This document shows positions 26,634 through 35,919 of a DNA stretch of 64,000 nt, piece after piece; the stretch's first letter is position 1, and each line of letters starts with the position of its first letter. The DNA is from Herbaspirillum sp. 3R11. Lineage in GTDB: Bacteria > Pseudomonadota > Gammaproteobacteria > Burkholderiales > Burkholderiaceae_D. The stretch is from the NCBI RefSeq assembly GCF_004563925.1, contig NZ_SPNJ01000002.1, forward strand, positions 558,001-622,000, in the 5' to 3' direction. The notes below the pieces were generated by a model. That model saw only the letters and a program-made list of their open reading frames with translations. It made no database searches and was not told the DNA's origin. The position numbers and the translations under genes are program-made.

Positions 26634-27764
26634 ATGAAACTGAGCATCTTGTTGCCGGCGCTCTGCCTGGCTGTTGCAGCGCATGCCCAACCCACCGGCG
26701 CGAACGAACAGCTGGTGCTGGTCGGTGTCGCTGCGCCGCTGACATCGCCGCGTACGGAGAGCGGCATCGCCGCCGTCCGGCTGGCCTTCGACGACGCCAA
26801 CCGCCGTGCCATCCGCATCGGCGGCAAGCAACTGGTGTTCCGCTTGCTGGTGGAGGATGACAAGGGCGACGCCCTGTTCGCTGCACCCATCGCGCAATAT
26901 TTCATCCGCTCCAAGGTCGTGGGCGTGATCGCTCATTGGAACAGCGGCCCCAGCATCGCCGTGGCGGAGCTCTACAGCGCTGCCGGCATCCCGCAGATCC
27001 CGATCGCCACCACCAGCAGTCGCTTTACGCGCGATGGCTTGCGCACCACTTTCCAGATCCAGGGGCACGACGGCATAGGCACTGCGCGCCTGGCGGAATT
27101 CGTCGTACGCAATCTGCAGGCCGCACGGATTGCGGTGATCGAAGACGGTACCGCTTACGGCACAGACTTCGCCGATTCCTTCGTCTCCGGCGTCAGGCGC
27201 GCAGGCGGCAATGTCGTCAGTCGCGAGGCCATCAGCAGCAAGACGTCCGACTTCAATCCTGCATTGACCAACGTGCAAAAGGCCAATGCCGACGTCATCG
27301 TGTTCGGCGGCGTCGTCACACAAAGCGCCTTGCTGGCGCGCAGCATGTTGCGGCGGGATATGAGCGTACGATTGGTGGCCACCGGCGGCACTGCGACCGG
27401 CCTGTTCCTGCAACTGGCCGAAGGCGTCGAGCGCAATGTGTGGGCATTGGAAACCGGCGCGCCGCGCGAGCGCCTGCCGGGATGGCGCGAGTTCAACGAC
27501 AAGATGCGCGTGCATTTCAAGGGCGAGATTTCGCACTACGCCCTGTTCGCCTACGATGCGGCCAATGTGCTCATCGCCGCCATCCAGAAAGCCGGCTCGC
27601 TCGACCCGAAAGCCGTCACCACCGCCTTGCACGAGATCCGCTATCCCGGATTGACCGGCATCGTCTCCTTCGATGCGAACGGCGCGCTGATCAATCCGGC
27701 TTACACGATCTACCGCCTGGAGCAGGGCAAATGGTCGGTGGAAAAAGTGCTGCTCGAAAAATAA
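26634..27764 (+). CDS. Periplasmic substrate-binding protein, Leu/Ile/Val type (orphan)
   Basis: From the ATG at 26634 (after GGGGGGATCCG) the product has 376 residues. A signal peptide (MKLSILLPALCLAVAAHAQ) is followed by a type I periplasmic binding fold: VGVAAPLTSPRTESGIAAVRLAFDDAN, VVGVIAHWNSGPSIAVAEL, IAVIEDGTAYGTDFADSFV and GLTGIVSFDANGALINPAY. This is the branched-chain amino-acid binding family (LivJ/LivK). No permease or ATPase gene is adjacent, so it is an orphan that may serve a distant transporter or a receptor. It is clearly related to the second orphan at 45529-46683. The next gene converges on it with only 15 bases between. Confidence 0.88.
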   Translation: MKLSILLPALCLAVAAHAQPTGANEQLVLVGVAAPLTSPRTESGIAAVRLAFDDANRRAIRIGGKQLVFRLLVEDDKGDALFAAPIAQYFIRSKVVGVIAHWNSGPSIAVAELYSAAGIPQIPIATTSSRFTRDGLRTTFQIQGHDGIGTARLAEFVVRNLQAARIAVIEDGTAYGTDFADSFVSGVRRAGGNVVSREAISSKTSDFNPALTNVQKANADVIVFGGVVTQSALLARSMLRRDMSVRLVATGGTATGLFLQLAEGVERNVWALETGAPRERLPGWREFNDKMRVHFKGEISHYALFAYDAANVLIAAIQKAGSLDPKAVTTALHEIRYPGLTGIVSFDANGALINPAYTIYRLEQGKWSVEKVLLEK

Positions 27765-27779
27765 CCCGCCGGACCAAAC

Positions 27780-28658
27780 TCAACCTGCGCGCGTGAGGCG
27801 CTGCAAACCGCGCCACGTCGCCTGCGGCGACAGGCGCACCGGGTGCTCGATCTGCGCCGCTTCGATGCACAGCATGCTTGTCCAGTCCTGCGCCGGCATG
27901 TCGCCGAGCTGGGCCGCCTTGGCCGGACCCGGATTCCAGATCACGCTGTCGGCGAAACCTTGCTGCTCGATCTGCAGGAACGGCTTGCCGTCCTGCTGCA
28001 GCACCAGCGCGGCCGGCGGCGCCCAATAGATGTTGTCGGTTTCGTCGGCGATGCGCAGCACGCTGCCGTCATGAATTGCCTCGTCGTTACCAACGGTGGT
28101 GTCGGTGAAGCGCGCGTGGCCGAGTTGTGCGACGCCGGCATTGCGCACGTCGGGCGTGGCCAGGTAGGTGTGCAGCGCGGTGGTGAAATCGAAGGCGCTG
28201 TCGCCGGTGTTGGTGACGTTGAGCGCGACGCTGACCCAGCCGGCGCCGAGCTCGACCTGCAACTGCAAGTCGAAGCTGTGCGGCCACAAGGCGCGCGTGG
28301 CGTCGGAATCCGACAGCGACAGGCGTGCATAAGCGACGTCCTGGTCGGCGCCGCTCAATACATCGCCATCGACCTGCCAGACCAGATTGCGCACCAGGCC
28401 GTGCTTGGGCAAGGCGCCGCGTCCGGAAAATTGCGGGAAGCAGACCGGCACGCCGCCGCGGATGGAAGCGCCGGTTTTGAGCGAAGGCTCGGGTGTGCAA
28501 TACAGATGCTCGCGGCCGTCGGCGGTTTGCCATGACAGCAATTGGGCGCCGTACAGGCTGATGACGGTGCTGTCGCCATGCGCGTTGTGCAGTTGCAGAA
28601 GACCGGCGACGTCGGGAAGTTTGGCGATAGGCAAGGGAAGTCTCCGTAATGAAAGCAT
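27780..28658 (-). CDS. D-hexose-6-phosphate mutarotase (YeaD-type)
   Basis: A 292-residue aldose-epimerase-fold protein. It shows the family landmarks ADGREHLYCTPEPSLKTGASIRGGVPVCFPQF near residues 45-76, GLVRNLVWQV, and FTTALHTYLATPDVRNAGV around residue 160 with the His of the active site. ADSVIWNPGPAKAAQLGDM lies near the C-terminus with a candidate catalytic acidic region. It interconverts alpha and beta anomers of glucose-6-phosphate. It is a single gene, convergent with the binding-protein gene. Family assignment is firm; the exact sugar is from family knowledge. Confidence 0.88.
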   Translation of the reverse strand: MLSLRRLPLPIAKLPDVAGLLQLHNAHGDSTVISLYGAQLLSWQTADGREHLYCTPEPSLKTGASIRGGVPVCFPQFSGRGALPKHGLVRNLVWQVDGDVLSGADQDVAYARLSLSDSDATRALWPHSFDLQLQVELGAGWVSVALNVTNTGDSAFDFTTALHTYLATPDVRNAGVAQLGHARFTDTTVGNDEAIHDGSVLRIADETDNIYWAPPAALVLQQDGKPFLQIEQQGFADSVIWNPGPAKAAQLGDMPAQDWTSMLCIEAAQIEHPVRLSPQATWRGLQRLTRAG

Positions 28659-28772
28659 GAATGCAAGCCCGTATTTTTACACATGGGTGGTTGTGGCGTG
28701 CCGGAGCTTGTCGTAAAGTGGCTGCTCCGCATTTTCCGCGCCTGCATCATCAAACAATCCGGAGACGATTTC

Positions 28773-30062
28773 ATGACCCTTGTTCGCCGCGCGTTCTGCT
28801 CATGGACTTTTTTTGCTGCACTGTCGGCCGTGTCCGGCACCGCGTTTTCCACGCAGCAATTGCAGGCGCGGCAACCGCAGCCGCCGCTGTCACAACCACC
28901 GCAATCGTCGCAGCAGCAAGCGCAACCGGCACAATCGGCGCAGCACAGTGCGGCGCCGTTGCCGCTGGTGATCAAACAGGTTTTCACGCTGCCGTCCTAC
29001 ACCACCGTCGGCGGCCAGGAAATCCGCAACGTGCGCGTCGGCTATGAAACCTACGGCAAGCTCAATGACACCGGCGACAACGCCATCTTCGTCGCACACT
29101 TCTATTCGGGCACCTCGCACGCCGCCGGCAAATACAAGGACAGCGACGCCGCGCCCGGCTACTGGGACAGCCTGATCGGTCCCGGCAAGGCGATCGACAC
29201 CGACAAGTATTTCGTCATCAGCGCCGACACGCTGGTCAACATCAACACCAAGGATCCGATGGTGACCACCACCGGTCCGGCCTCGATCAACGCCGCCACC
29301 GGCAAACCGTATGGCATGAGCTTCCCGGTGGTGTCGATGCGCGATTCGGTGCGCGTGCACAAGCAACTGCTCGACAAGCTCGGCGTGCGCCAGCTGGTGG
29401 CGGCGGTGGGCGCCTCCGGCGGCTCCATCCAGGCGATGGAGTGGGCGGCGCTGTATCCCGATTTCGTCAAGCGCGTGGTGCATGTCATCGGTCCCGGATT
29501 CGACATCAGTCCTTACGTGATCAGCCTGCTTGACGTCTGGTCGCTGCCGGTGCGGCTCGATCCGAAATGGCGGCAGGGCGATTACTACGGCACTGGCGAT
29601 CCGGATGACGGTGTGGCCGCCGCGCTCAAGGTGGTGACGGTGCAGACGCGCCACTGGGACTGGGCGCAGGCGACGTTCGGCTATGCCCCGGCTGATGCCG
29701 GCAAGCCGCCCGGCGCCGCCATGGGCAACCAGTTCAAGATCGAAGCGACGCTGGATGCCGGCGCCCGCGCCCGCGCCAAGGTGGCCGACGGCAACAGCAT
29801 CATCTACATGTCGAAGGCGAACCAGCTGTACCACCTCAGCGACGACGAGGTCAAAGGCATCAAGGCCAAGATCCTGTTCATCCCGAGTTCGACCGACCTG
29901 GTGTTCCCGCTCAAGCTGTCGTCGGAGGCGCTGCAGCGTTTCAAGAAACTCGGCGGGCGGGGCACCTTGTATTTGCTGCAAGGTCCGGGCGGGCATCTGG
30001 AAGGCGTGCTCAACATCGACAAGGCCGCCGGCATGATCGAACGCTTCATCAACACGCCTTGA
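28773..30062 (+). CDS. Secreted MetX-like alpha/beta hydrolase
   Basis: From the ATG at 28773 (after GGAGACGATTTC) the product has 429 residues. It has a signal peptide (ending around STQQ) and then a Pro/Gln-rich linker of about 30 residues. An alpha/beta-hydrolase domain of the homoserine O-acetyltransferase (MetX) group follows. Landmarks are VRVGYETYGKLN, the nucleophile elbow GASGGSIQAMEW, the acid in IPSSTDLVFPL and the His in GPGGHLEGV. True MetX enzymes are cytoplasmic. The export signal and low-complexity linker suggest a periplasmic or secreted hydrolase or acyltransferase of other specificity. No methionine gene is nearby. Confidence 0.85.
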   Translation: MTLVRRAFCSWTFFAALSAVSGTAFSTQQLQARQPQPPLSQPPQSSQQQAQPAQSAQHSAAPLPLVIKQVFTLPSYTTVGGQEIRNVRVGYETYGKLNDTGDNAIFVAHFYSGTSHAAGKYKDSDAAPGYWDSLIGPGKAIDTDKYFVISADTLVNINTKDPMVTTTGPASINAATGKPYGMSFPVVSMRDSVRVHKQLLDKLGVRQLVAAVGASGGSIQAMEWAALYPDFVKRVVHVIGPGFDISPYVISLLDVWSLPVRLDPKWRQGDYYGTGDPDDGVAAALKVVTVQTRHWDWAQATFGYAPADAGKPPGAAMGNQFKIEATLDAGARARAKVADGNSIIYMSKANQLYHLSDDEVKGIKAKILFIPSSTDLVFPLKLSSEALQRFKKLGGRGTLYLLQGPGGHLEGVLNIDKAAGMIERFINTP

Positions 30063-30194
30063 TCCTGACGAGCTTCGGGTTTACAAATCTTTAAATCGTT
30101 TTACCTGAAATGACGCCTGCGCGGGTTTCGGTCCGCGCAGCGAATGGCTATGCTGAACGCAGAAGAATTATCAACAACCTGCAGGGAGTCAGCC

Positions 30195-30407
30195 ATGAGC
30201 ATTTCATCCGTCACCTCGTCCTACAGCAACGCCATTTACGACAACGTCGTTGCGCCTGTCAAAAACGCCGTTGCGAAAGTCGGCGATGAAATCAGCGACA
30301 CCGTCGACACCGCAGTCGACGCCGTCAAGTCTGCGGCGCACACCGTGGCCGATGAAGTGTCGGACGGCTTCAAGGCGATCGGCAGCATCATCGATACATC
30401 AGCTTAA
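30195..30407 (+). CDS. Small amphipathic helical protein, 70 residues
   Basis: Begins MSISSVTSSYSNAIYDNVV at an ATG preceded by GGGAGTCAGCC, a good ribosome binding site. The body is a regular Ala/Val/Asp/Lys-rich helix (NAVAKVGDEISDTVDTAVDAVKSAAHTVADEVSDGFKAIG) with heptad-like spacing, recalling LEA-like or apolipoprotein-like stress proteins. There is no signal peptide. A GC-rich hairpin (30117-30140) lies upstream. Function is unknown; a stress or envelope-associated role is inference from composition. Confidence 0.65.
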   Translation: MSISSVTSSYSNAIYDNVVAPVKNAVAKVGDEISDTVDTAVDAVKSAAHTVADEVSDGFKAIGSIIDTSA

Positions 30408-30528
30408 AATTCGGCTTAAAAAGAGGATGCGCAGCGATAGCAGTCGATGCGCATCCGTGAATTATTTTCAATGCGGCGGGAGCGGCGATTTCTGTATGAT
30501 GTGGCATCCATTGCCAAGAGGAAATCCC

Positions 30529-32103
30529 GTGAAAAATCTGTCCCGCCGTTCGCTGTCCGCTTCTTTCTCGTTCTCTTTGTCCGCTGCCTGTATCGCCGCA
30601 GCGATGCTGTGTTCGGCACCGCTGCAGGCCGCTGAAGTCAGTGCCGCGCAAACCGCTGCCGCCGCCAAGGGCACGTTCAAGGAATGGGTCGAAGCGATTG
30701 CCATCCCCAACGATTCCATCGTCGCCGCCGACATCCAGCGCAACACCGCCTGGTTCGAGCAAGCGTTCCAGCGTCGCGGTTTCCGCACGCGCCAGCTGGC
30801 CAACGACGGCAAGCCGATGCTGTTCGCCGAACTGCCGGGTAACAAGGCCGGCGCCACTACCGTGCTGTTTTATGCCCACCTTGACGGCCAGGCAGTGACG
30901 CCGTCCGAGTGGCAACAGGAAAGCCCGTGGAAGCCGACGCTCAAGCAACGCAACGCCGCCGGTCAGTGGGAAGCGCTGCCGATCGAGCAACTCTACGGCG
31001 CCAATCCAAATCCGGAATGGCGCTTGTTCGGTCGCGCAGCGGCTGACGACAAGGCGCCGATCCTGATGATGCTGGCCGCCTTCGACGCGCTGAAGGCGAG
31101 CGGCGTGACGCCGTCGGTCAACGTCAAGATCATCCTCGATGCGGAAGAAGAAAAAGGTTCGCCCTCGCTGGGCAAGGTGATCGACCAGAACCAGGCACTG
31201 CTCAAGGCCGACCTGCTGGTGGTGCTGGACGGCCCGATGCATGCCAGCAATCTGCCCACGCTCGTGTTCGGCAATCGCGGCGTGGCGCAGGCCACGCTGA
31301 AGGTGTTCGGCCCGCGCCAGGATAGCCACAGCGGCCACTACGGCAACTACGCCGCCAACCCGGCGCAGACCATGGCGCGCCTGCTGGCGTCGATGAAGGA
31401 TGACGACGGCCGCGTGACGGTCGCCGGTTACTACGATGCAGTCAAACTCGACGACGAATCGCGCCGCGTCATGCGCGCGGTGCCCGACGATGAAGTCGCG
31501 CTGCGCAAGCGGCTCGGCATCGCCCAGGCCGAGAAGGTCGGACAGAACTATCAGGAGGCGATGCAATACCCGACGCTGAACGTGCGCGGCATGCAGGCCG
31601 CTGACGTCGGCGCCAAGGCGCGCACCATCGTGCCGGGTGAAGCGATCGCCGAGCTCGATCTGCGCACCGTGCCCGAGACCGATCCGCAAGTGCTGCTCGG
31701 CCTGGTCAAGGCGCACATCGAGAAGCAGGGCTTCCACCTCGTGAATGGTCAGCCCACCGACGATGAGCGTGCGCGTTATCCGAAACTGGCCTCGTTCGAT
31801 TACGCCCGCGTGTCGGCGTCCAGCATGGCAGTGCGCACCGATCTCGCCTCGCCGATCGGCAAATGGCTGCGCAGCGCCTTCGTCAAGACCTATGGCAAGG
31901 AGCCGGTGCAGATCCGCATGATGGGCGGCACCGTGCCGACCGGCGCCATGGTGGGCGCGCTGAAGATTCCGTTCGTGATCGTGCCGCTGGTGAACGCCGA
32001 CAACAACCAGCACAGCGCCAATGAAAACATGCGTCTGGGCAACTACATCGACGGCGTGCAAAGCCTGACCGGCATCCTGACCGAACCGTTCCCGGCAAAA
32101 TAG
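30529..32103 (+). CDS. Exported M20-family metallopeptidase
   Basis: Starts at GTG 30529 after AAGAGGAAATCCC; 524 residues. A signal peptide (SFSLSAACIAAAMLCSAPLQA) precedes the catalytic domain. Zinc ligands of the M20/M25/M40 family are visible: His in FYAHLDGQ (near residue 115), Asp in GRAAADDKAP (near 174), Glu pair in DAEEEKGSPSL (near 207). A dimerisation domain and a C-terminal ligand region (NQHSANENM) follow. It should remove amino acids from small peptides or deacylate amino-acid conjugates in the periplasm. The open frame reaches back to 30250 in another gene's region, but that longer start is not credible. Confidence 0.88.
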   Translation: MKNLSRRSLSASFSFSLSAACIAAAMLCSAPLQAAEVSAAQTAAAAKGTFKEWVEAIAIPNDSIVAADIQRNTAWFEQAFQRRGFRTRQLANDGKPMLFAELPGNKAGATTVLFYAHLDGQAVTPSEWQQESPWKPTLKQRNAAGQWEALPIEQLYGANPNPEWRLFGRAAADDKAPILMMLAAFDALKASGVTPSVNVKIILDAEEEKGSPSLGKVIDQNQALLKADLLVVLDGPMHASNLPTLVFGNRGVAQATLKVFGPRQDSHSGHYGNYAANPAQTMARLLASMKDDDGRVTVAGYYDAVKLDDESRRVMRAVPDDEVALRKRLGIAQAEKVGQNYQEAMQYPTLNVRGMQAADVGAKARTIVPGEAIAELDLRTVPETDPQVLLGLVKAHIEKQGFHLVNGQPTDDERARYPKLASFDYARVSASSMAVRTDLASPIGKWLRSAFVKTYGKEPVQIRMMGGTVPTGAMVGALKIPFVIVPLVNADNNQHSANENMRLGNYIDGVQSLTGILTEPFPAK

Positions 32104-32207
32104 CACGCGCAGGAACCGATATTTGGCGAAACAGAACATCGTCGCCATGCAGTATTTTGTGGTTGCGCTAGAATCCCCTGAGGTTCACATACTTCGGGGG
32201 ATTCATT

Positions 32208-33086
32208 TTGCAGGTCGACGCACAGATCGTTAACGCCTTCATCGATGGCGCAGCCGGTGGCAATCCTGCCGGCGTTGTTCTCGACGCCGATGCACTCACT
32301 ACCGAACAAAAACTCCACATCGCCCGCCAGCTCGGCTTGTCCGAGACCGCTTTCGTGTCGTCCTCGCAGAGCGCCACCGTCAAGCTCGAATTCTTCACGC
32401 CGACGCGGCAAATCCCGCATTGCGGCCACGCCACCATCGCCACCTTCTCGCTGCTGCACAAGCTCGGCGTCATCGGCGAAGGCAATTTTTCCAAAGAGTC
32501 GATCGACGGCAACCTCGATATCCTGATCGCCGGCGAGATGGTGTTCATGGAGCAGCGAGCACCCCAATACCGCACGCTTGATGCCGGCTCCGGACTGGTT
32601 GAACGTATTGCCGCTTCGCTTGGGCTCGCACCCGGGCAGCTTCACGCCGACCTGGCGCCGACCGTGGTGAACACCGGCAACGCCTTCCTGATCGTACCCC
32701 TGCCGGATGAGCAGACGGTCTCGGTCGCGCGCCCTGACGCGTCGCTGATTGAGGCGCTCAGCAATGAACTCGACGTGATTGGTTATTACGTGTACTCGGA
32801 CATGACCACGGTGAGCGGACGCCATGCCGGCGTGCGCATGTTTTCACCGCGCTTCGGCATTCCGGAAGAGTCGGCCACCGGCACCGCAGCCGGACCGCTG
32901 GCGTGCTACCTGCACGACCACGGCGGCGTGAAGGATTGCGAAATCATCATCGAGCAGGGCTACCTGATGCAGCCGCCCTCGCCGAGCGTGATCAAGGTCA
33001 AGCTGACCGTGGCCGATGGCCGCATCACGCAGCTGATGGCAGGCGGCACCGCTAAGGCGACGCGCCTGATCAGGCTGGACGTATAA
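32208..33086 (+). CDS. PhzF-family isomerase/epimerase
   Basis: A 292-residue member of the PhzF / diaminopimelate epimerase-like fold. Landmarks are VNAFIDGAAGGNPAGVVL at the N-terminus, LGLSETAFV with the family's catalytic Glu (near residue 46), IPHCGHATIATF and the C-terminal half MFSPRFGIPEESATGTAAGPLACYL. PhzF makes phenazine precursors, but most members have unknown substrates, and no phenazine genes are here. The start is TTG at 32208 preceded by GGGGGATTCATT; no ATG fits better. The stop is eight bases from the end of the convergent lipoprotein gene. Confidence 0.87.
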   Translation: MQVDAQIVNAFIDGAAGGNPAGVVLDADALTTEQKLHIARQLGLSETAFVSSSQSATVKLEFFTPTRQIPHCGHATIATFSLLHKLGVIGEGNFSKESIDGNLDILIAGEMVFMEQRAPQYRTLDAGSGLVERIAASLGLAPGQLHADLAPTVVNTGNAFLIVPLPDEQTVSVARPDASLIEALSNELDVIGYYVYSDMTTVSGRHAGVRMFSPRFGIPEESATGTAAGPLACYLHDHGGVKDCEIIIEQGYLMQPPSPSVIKVKLTVADGRITQLMAGGTAKATRLIRLDV

Positions 33087-33094
33087 AAATCTTC

Positions 33095-33688
33095 TTATTT
33101 GCTCTGCTCGATCTCGAACATCAATCCCTGCTTGATGATCTCCGCCGACAATAAGCGCTGGCCGATGGCGATCGTCATGCGCTGACCGGGATTGTTGATG
33201 GCGTTGTTGACCAGGCGCTTGATCTGGTCGGGCAGCGTGGCCTTGTCGCCGTCGGTGAGGATGCGCGCCGCCGTTTCGGCACACAGGAAGAATTCATCGC
33301 GTGCGCCTTCGGTGCGGCTGGCCAGCAGGACGCCGATGGTCTTGAGGTCGCCATCCTTGGCCAGGCTGCCGATCAGCGAGGTTTGCGCCGGTCCCACCTG
33401 AGTCTGGAAGCTGTGCTTTTCACCGCCCTTGTGCAGTTGCGTGACGTCAATCGCATACAGCGGCGCCATGCGCGCGGCGTTCTCATCCTTGCGATCTTCC
33501 AGCACGTCGCGCACGCTGCGGTTGAATTTGGTGGCGAACAGCGTCGGTGAAATCTCCAGCGATTTTTCGGCGCCGGCCTGGGCGCTCAGCTTCTCGTCGA
33601 CCGAACGGTCGCAGGCGCTCAGCAAGGCCAGTGGCAGCACTAAGGTCAGCAGTACTGTGGTGCTGCGGTGGATGATATTGTTCTTCAT
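33095..33688 (-). CDS. Predicted lipoprotein, 197 residues
   Basis: From the ATG at 33688, preceded by GAGGGGAAATC, the product begins with a lipoprotein signal peptide (MKNNIIHRSTTVLLTLVLPL) and the lipobox LLSAC with Cys26, followed by Asp, which in many proteobacteria favours inner-membrane retention. The mature region is soluble, mixed alpha/beta and not recognised; the visible stretches include AQTSLIGSLAKDGDLKTIGVL and a terminal strand. The gene converges with the PhzF gene and ends eight bases from it. Confidence 0.75.
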   Translation of the reverse strand: MKNNIIHRSTTVLLTLVLPLALLSACDRSVDEKLSAQAGAEKSLEISPTLFATKFNRSVRDVLEDRKDENAARMAPLYAIDVTQLHKGGEKHSFQTQVGPAQTSLIGSLAKDGDLKTIGVLLASRTEGARDEFFLCAETAARILTDGDKATLPDQIKRLVNNAINNPGQRMTIAIGQRLLSAEIIKQGLMFEIEQSK

Positions 33689-34000
33689 GATTTCCCCTCG
33701 TCGAATATTCTTCTTTCCTGCCGTCATTATGTCTCCGCTTTGCCACGGCGTCGCTGCGATAAATCAAAGCACGAGCGTAGGCCTGTGATATCGTCATGCC
33801 CGCGTGTGCCGCGCCGGCAAAGACTTTCCGCCCGGTAACGTGCCATGCGCAAGCCGGACTATTTCGGCTCCAACTCAAGCATACTCAAAAATTCCGGATT
33901 CTGTTGCTGAGAATAAACACGCTTTTCCGCGTGGCATGGAACGTGCTCGATCTTGGACTCAACTAAATTCAATCAAATCGTTTGTCGATGGGGAATCAGC

Positions 34001-35680
34001 GTGCGCGCTTTGCATAAACAAAAAATAGGGGTACGCCTCGGCCTGGGATTCGGGCTGCTGGCGTTCATGTTGTCGGCCATGGCCGTTTTTTCGCTGCTGC
34101 GGCTTGAGGCTATCCTCGACACCGTCAAGTATGGCGACCAGGTCCAGGCGGAGAAATTACAGCCGCTGTACGTCGCGCGCGAAGCGCTGGCGCAGACCGG
34201 ACTGGCGGCGCGCAACGCGTTCATCTTCACCGACAACGGCGATGCTGCGAAGGAACTGGCGATCCTCGATGAGCAAAAGGCGATCTACCTGGCCGCACTC
34301 AAAACGATGACGCCCGCGTTCAAGGGCGATACCGGTTTCGACAAGGTCAGCGGCGGCCTGCTCAAGATGGCGGAAGAACTGAATCGCCCGCGCAAGTATC
34401 GCGAGGCTGGCCAGATGCAGGAGTTCGGAGAATTCCTGGTCAAGGAATGCAGCCCGCTGCGCCGCCAGATCGTGCAGGACATGGGCGCCCTCATCAAGAC
34501 CACCGAGCAAGCCGTGGCCGAGGCCAGCAAGAATTCGGACCGTCTGTTCGATCGTTCCATCGCATGGATTGCGGGCATGACCATCGCCGCGCTGCTGATC
34601 GGCGTCGCGGTGGCGGTGCTGATCACGCGCGGCCTGCTGCGCCAGCTCGGCGGCGAGCCTGACTACGCCGCCGAGATCGCCGACCATATCGCCAAGGGCG
34701 ACCTCGCCATCGAGATCCGCACCAAGGACGGCGACCAGTCCAGCCTGCTGGCCTCGATGAAGGAAATGCGCGACAACCTGGCCCACATCGTCGGCGAGAT
34801 CCGCGAAGGTGCGCACACCATCGCCGCCGCCTCCGGTCAGATCGCCTCGGGCAACGCCGATCTCTCGGCGCGCACCGAAGAGCAGGCCGGCTCGCTCGAA
34901 GAAACCGCTTCCGCCATGGAGGAGCTGACCGCCACCGTGCAGCGCAACGCCGACAGTGCGCACCAGGCCAATGAACTCGGTGCGACCGCGTCGACGGTTG
35001 CCGAAAAGGGCGGCAGCGTGGTCGGCCAGGTGGTCGAGACCATGGGTTCCATCAACGCGTCGTCGCGCAAGATTTTCGACATCATCAGCGTCATCGACGG
35101 CATCGCTTTCCAGACCAATATCCTGGCGTTGAACGCCGCCGTCGAAGCGGCGCGCGCTGGCGAGCAAGGCCGCGGCTTCGCCGTGGTCGCCTCCGAAGTG
35201 CGCAGCCTGGCGCAACGCTCGGCCGCCGCCGCCAAGGAAATCAAGGTGCTGATCGACGACTCCGTGCACAAGGTCGAAAGCGGCACCGAGCTGGTCGAGC
35301 TGGCCGGCAGCACCATGGGCGAGGTGGTCGCCAGCGTCAAGCGCGTGACCGGCATCGTCGAGGAAATCAGCGTCGCCAGCCAGGAACAGCGCCACGGCAT
35401 CGTGCAGGTCAACGGCGCCATCACGCAGATGGATGAAGTGACCCAGCACAACGCCGCATTGGTCGAGCAGGCCGCCAGCGCTGCGCGCTCGCTGCAGGAA
35501 CAGGCCGAGGCGCTAACGCGCGCGGTCAGCCTGTTCAAGCTGGCGCATGGCGGTGTGATCGTGGGCGAGATCAACGGCCGGGTGCTCAACGCCGTCGACA
35601 TGCCGCGCCTGGAAGGTGGCCGCCTGGCCATCGCACACGATGGCGTCGTTGCGGGCAAGGTCAGGCGCCTGTCTCGCTGA
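34001..35680 (+). CDS. Methyl-accepting chemotaxis protein
   Basis: Starts at GTG 34001 after GGGGAATCAGC; 559 residues. It has a first membrane helix (about residues 11-34), a four-helix-bundle periplasmic sensor of about 155 residues ([21 protein letters not shown]), a second helix (about 191-212), a HAMP domain and the conserved signalling hairpin around residues 365-410 ([21 protein letters not shown]). It passes ligand signals to CheA/CheW. The C-terminus lacks the CheR-tethering pentapeptide (NWETF-like), so it is probably methylated with help from other receptors. A strong terminator follows. The ligand is unknown. Confidence 0.92.
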   Translation: MRALHKQKIGVRLGLGFGLLAFMLSAMAVFSLLRLEAILDTVKYGDQVQAEKLQPLYVAREALAQTGLAARNAFIFTDNGDAAKELAILDEQKAIYLAALKTMTPAFKGDTGFDKVSGGLLKMAEELNRPRKYREAGQMQEFGEFLVKECSPLRRQIVQDMGALIKTTEQAVAEASKNSDRLFDRSIAWIAGMTIAALLIGVAVAVLITRGLLRQLGGEPDYAAEIADHIAKGDLAIEIRTKDGDQSSLLASMKEMRDNLAHIVGEIREGAHTIAAASGQIASGNADLSARTEEQAGSLEETASAMEELTATVQRNADSAHQANELGATASTVAEKGGSVVGQVVETMGSINASSRKIFDIISVIDGIAFQTNILALNAAVEAARAGEQGRGFAVVASEVRSLAQRSAAAAKEIKVLIDDSVHKVESGTELVELAGSTMGEVVASVKRVTGIVEEISVASQEQRHGIVQVNGAITQMDEVTQHNAALVEQAASAARSLQEQAEALTRAVSLFKLAHGGVIVGEINGRVLNAVDMPRLEGGRLAIAHDGVVAGKVRRLSR

Positions 35681-35696
35681 TTGCCTCCGCCGCAGC

Positions 35697-35736
35697 AAAA
35701 AGCCGCAACCGTCTTTGTGACCGTTGCGGCTTTTTT
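35697..35736 (+). terminator. Intrinsic terminator after the chemoreceptor gene
   Basis: Nine-base-pair stem AGCCGCAAC / GTTGCGGCT (35701-35709 with 35723-35731) followed by a run of six T; a run of A precedes it, so it can act on both strands. Confidence 0.85.
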
Positions 35737-35919
35737 ATGGCGCGCGGACCGCAACCGCGGCATATTCTTTGATATCCAATACGAATTACAGGCTATCGAA
35801 TCATATATTGGACAACTTGTTCCCCACACGGCACTCTTGCGCACTTGATTCGTCAATCCGCCGATTCTTGATCTGCTTTCCGATTAATTTCCACCCTGCA
35901 TTCTGAGGAGACACCCACC

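Noticed and set aside
30250..30528. A longer N-terminus for the M20 peptidase gene
   Set aside because: It would overlap the small helical-protein gene and bury the signal peptide. The GTG at 30529 has a good ribosome binding site.
30388..32148. A long antisense open frame opposite the M20 peptidase gene
   Set aside because: It is a GC-rich shadow: the plus-strand frame has a signal peptide, zinc ligands and a ribosome binding site, and the antisense product has no recognisable domain.
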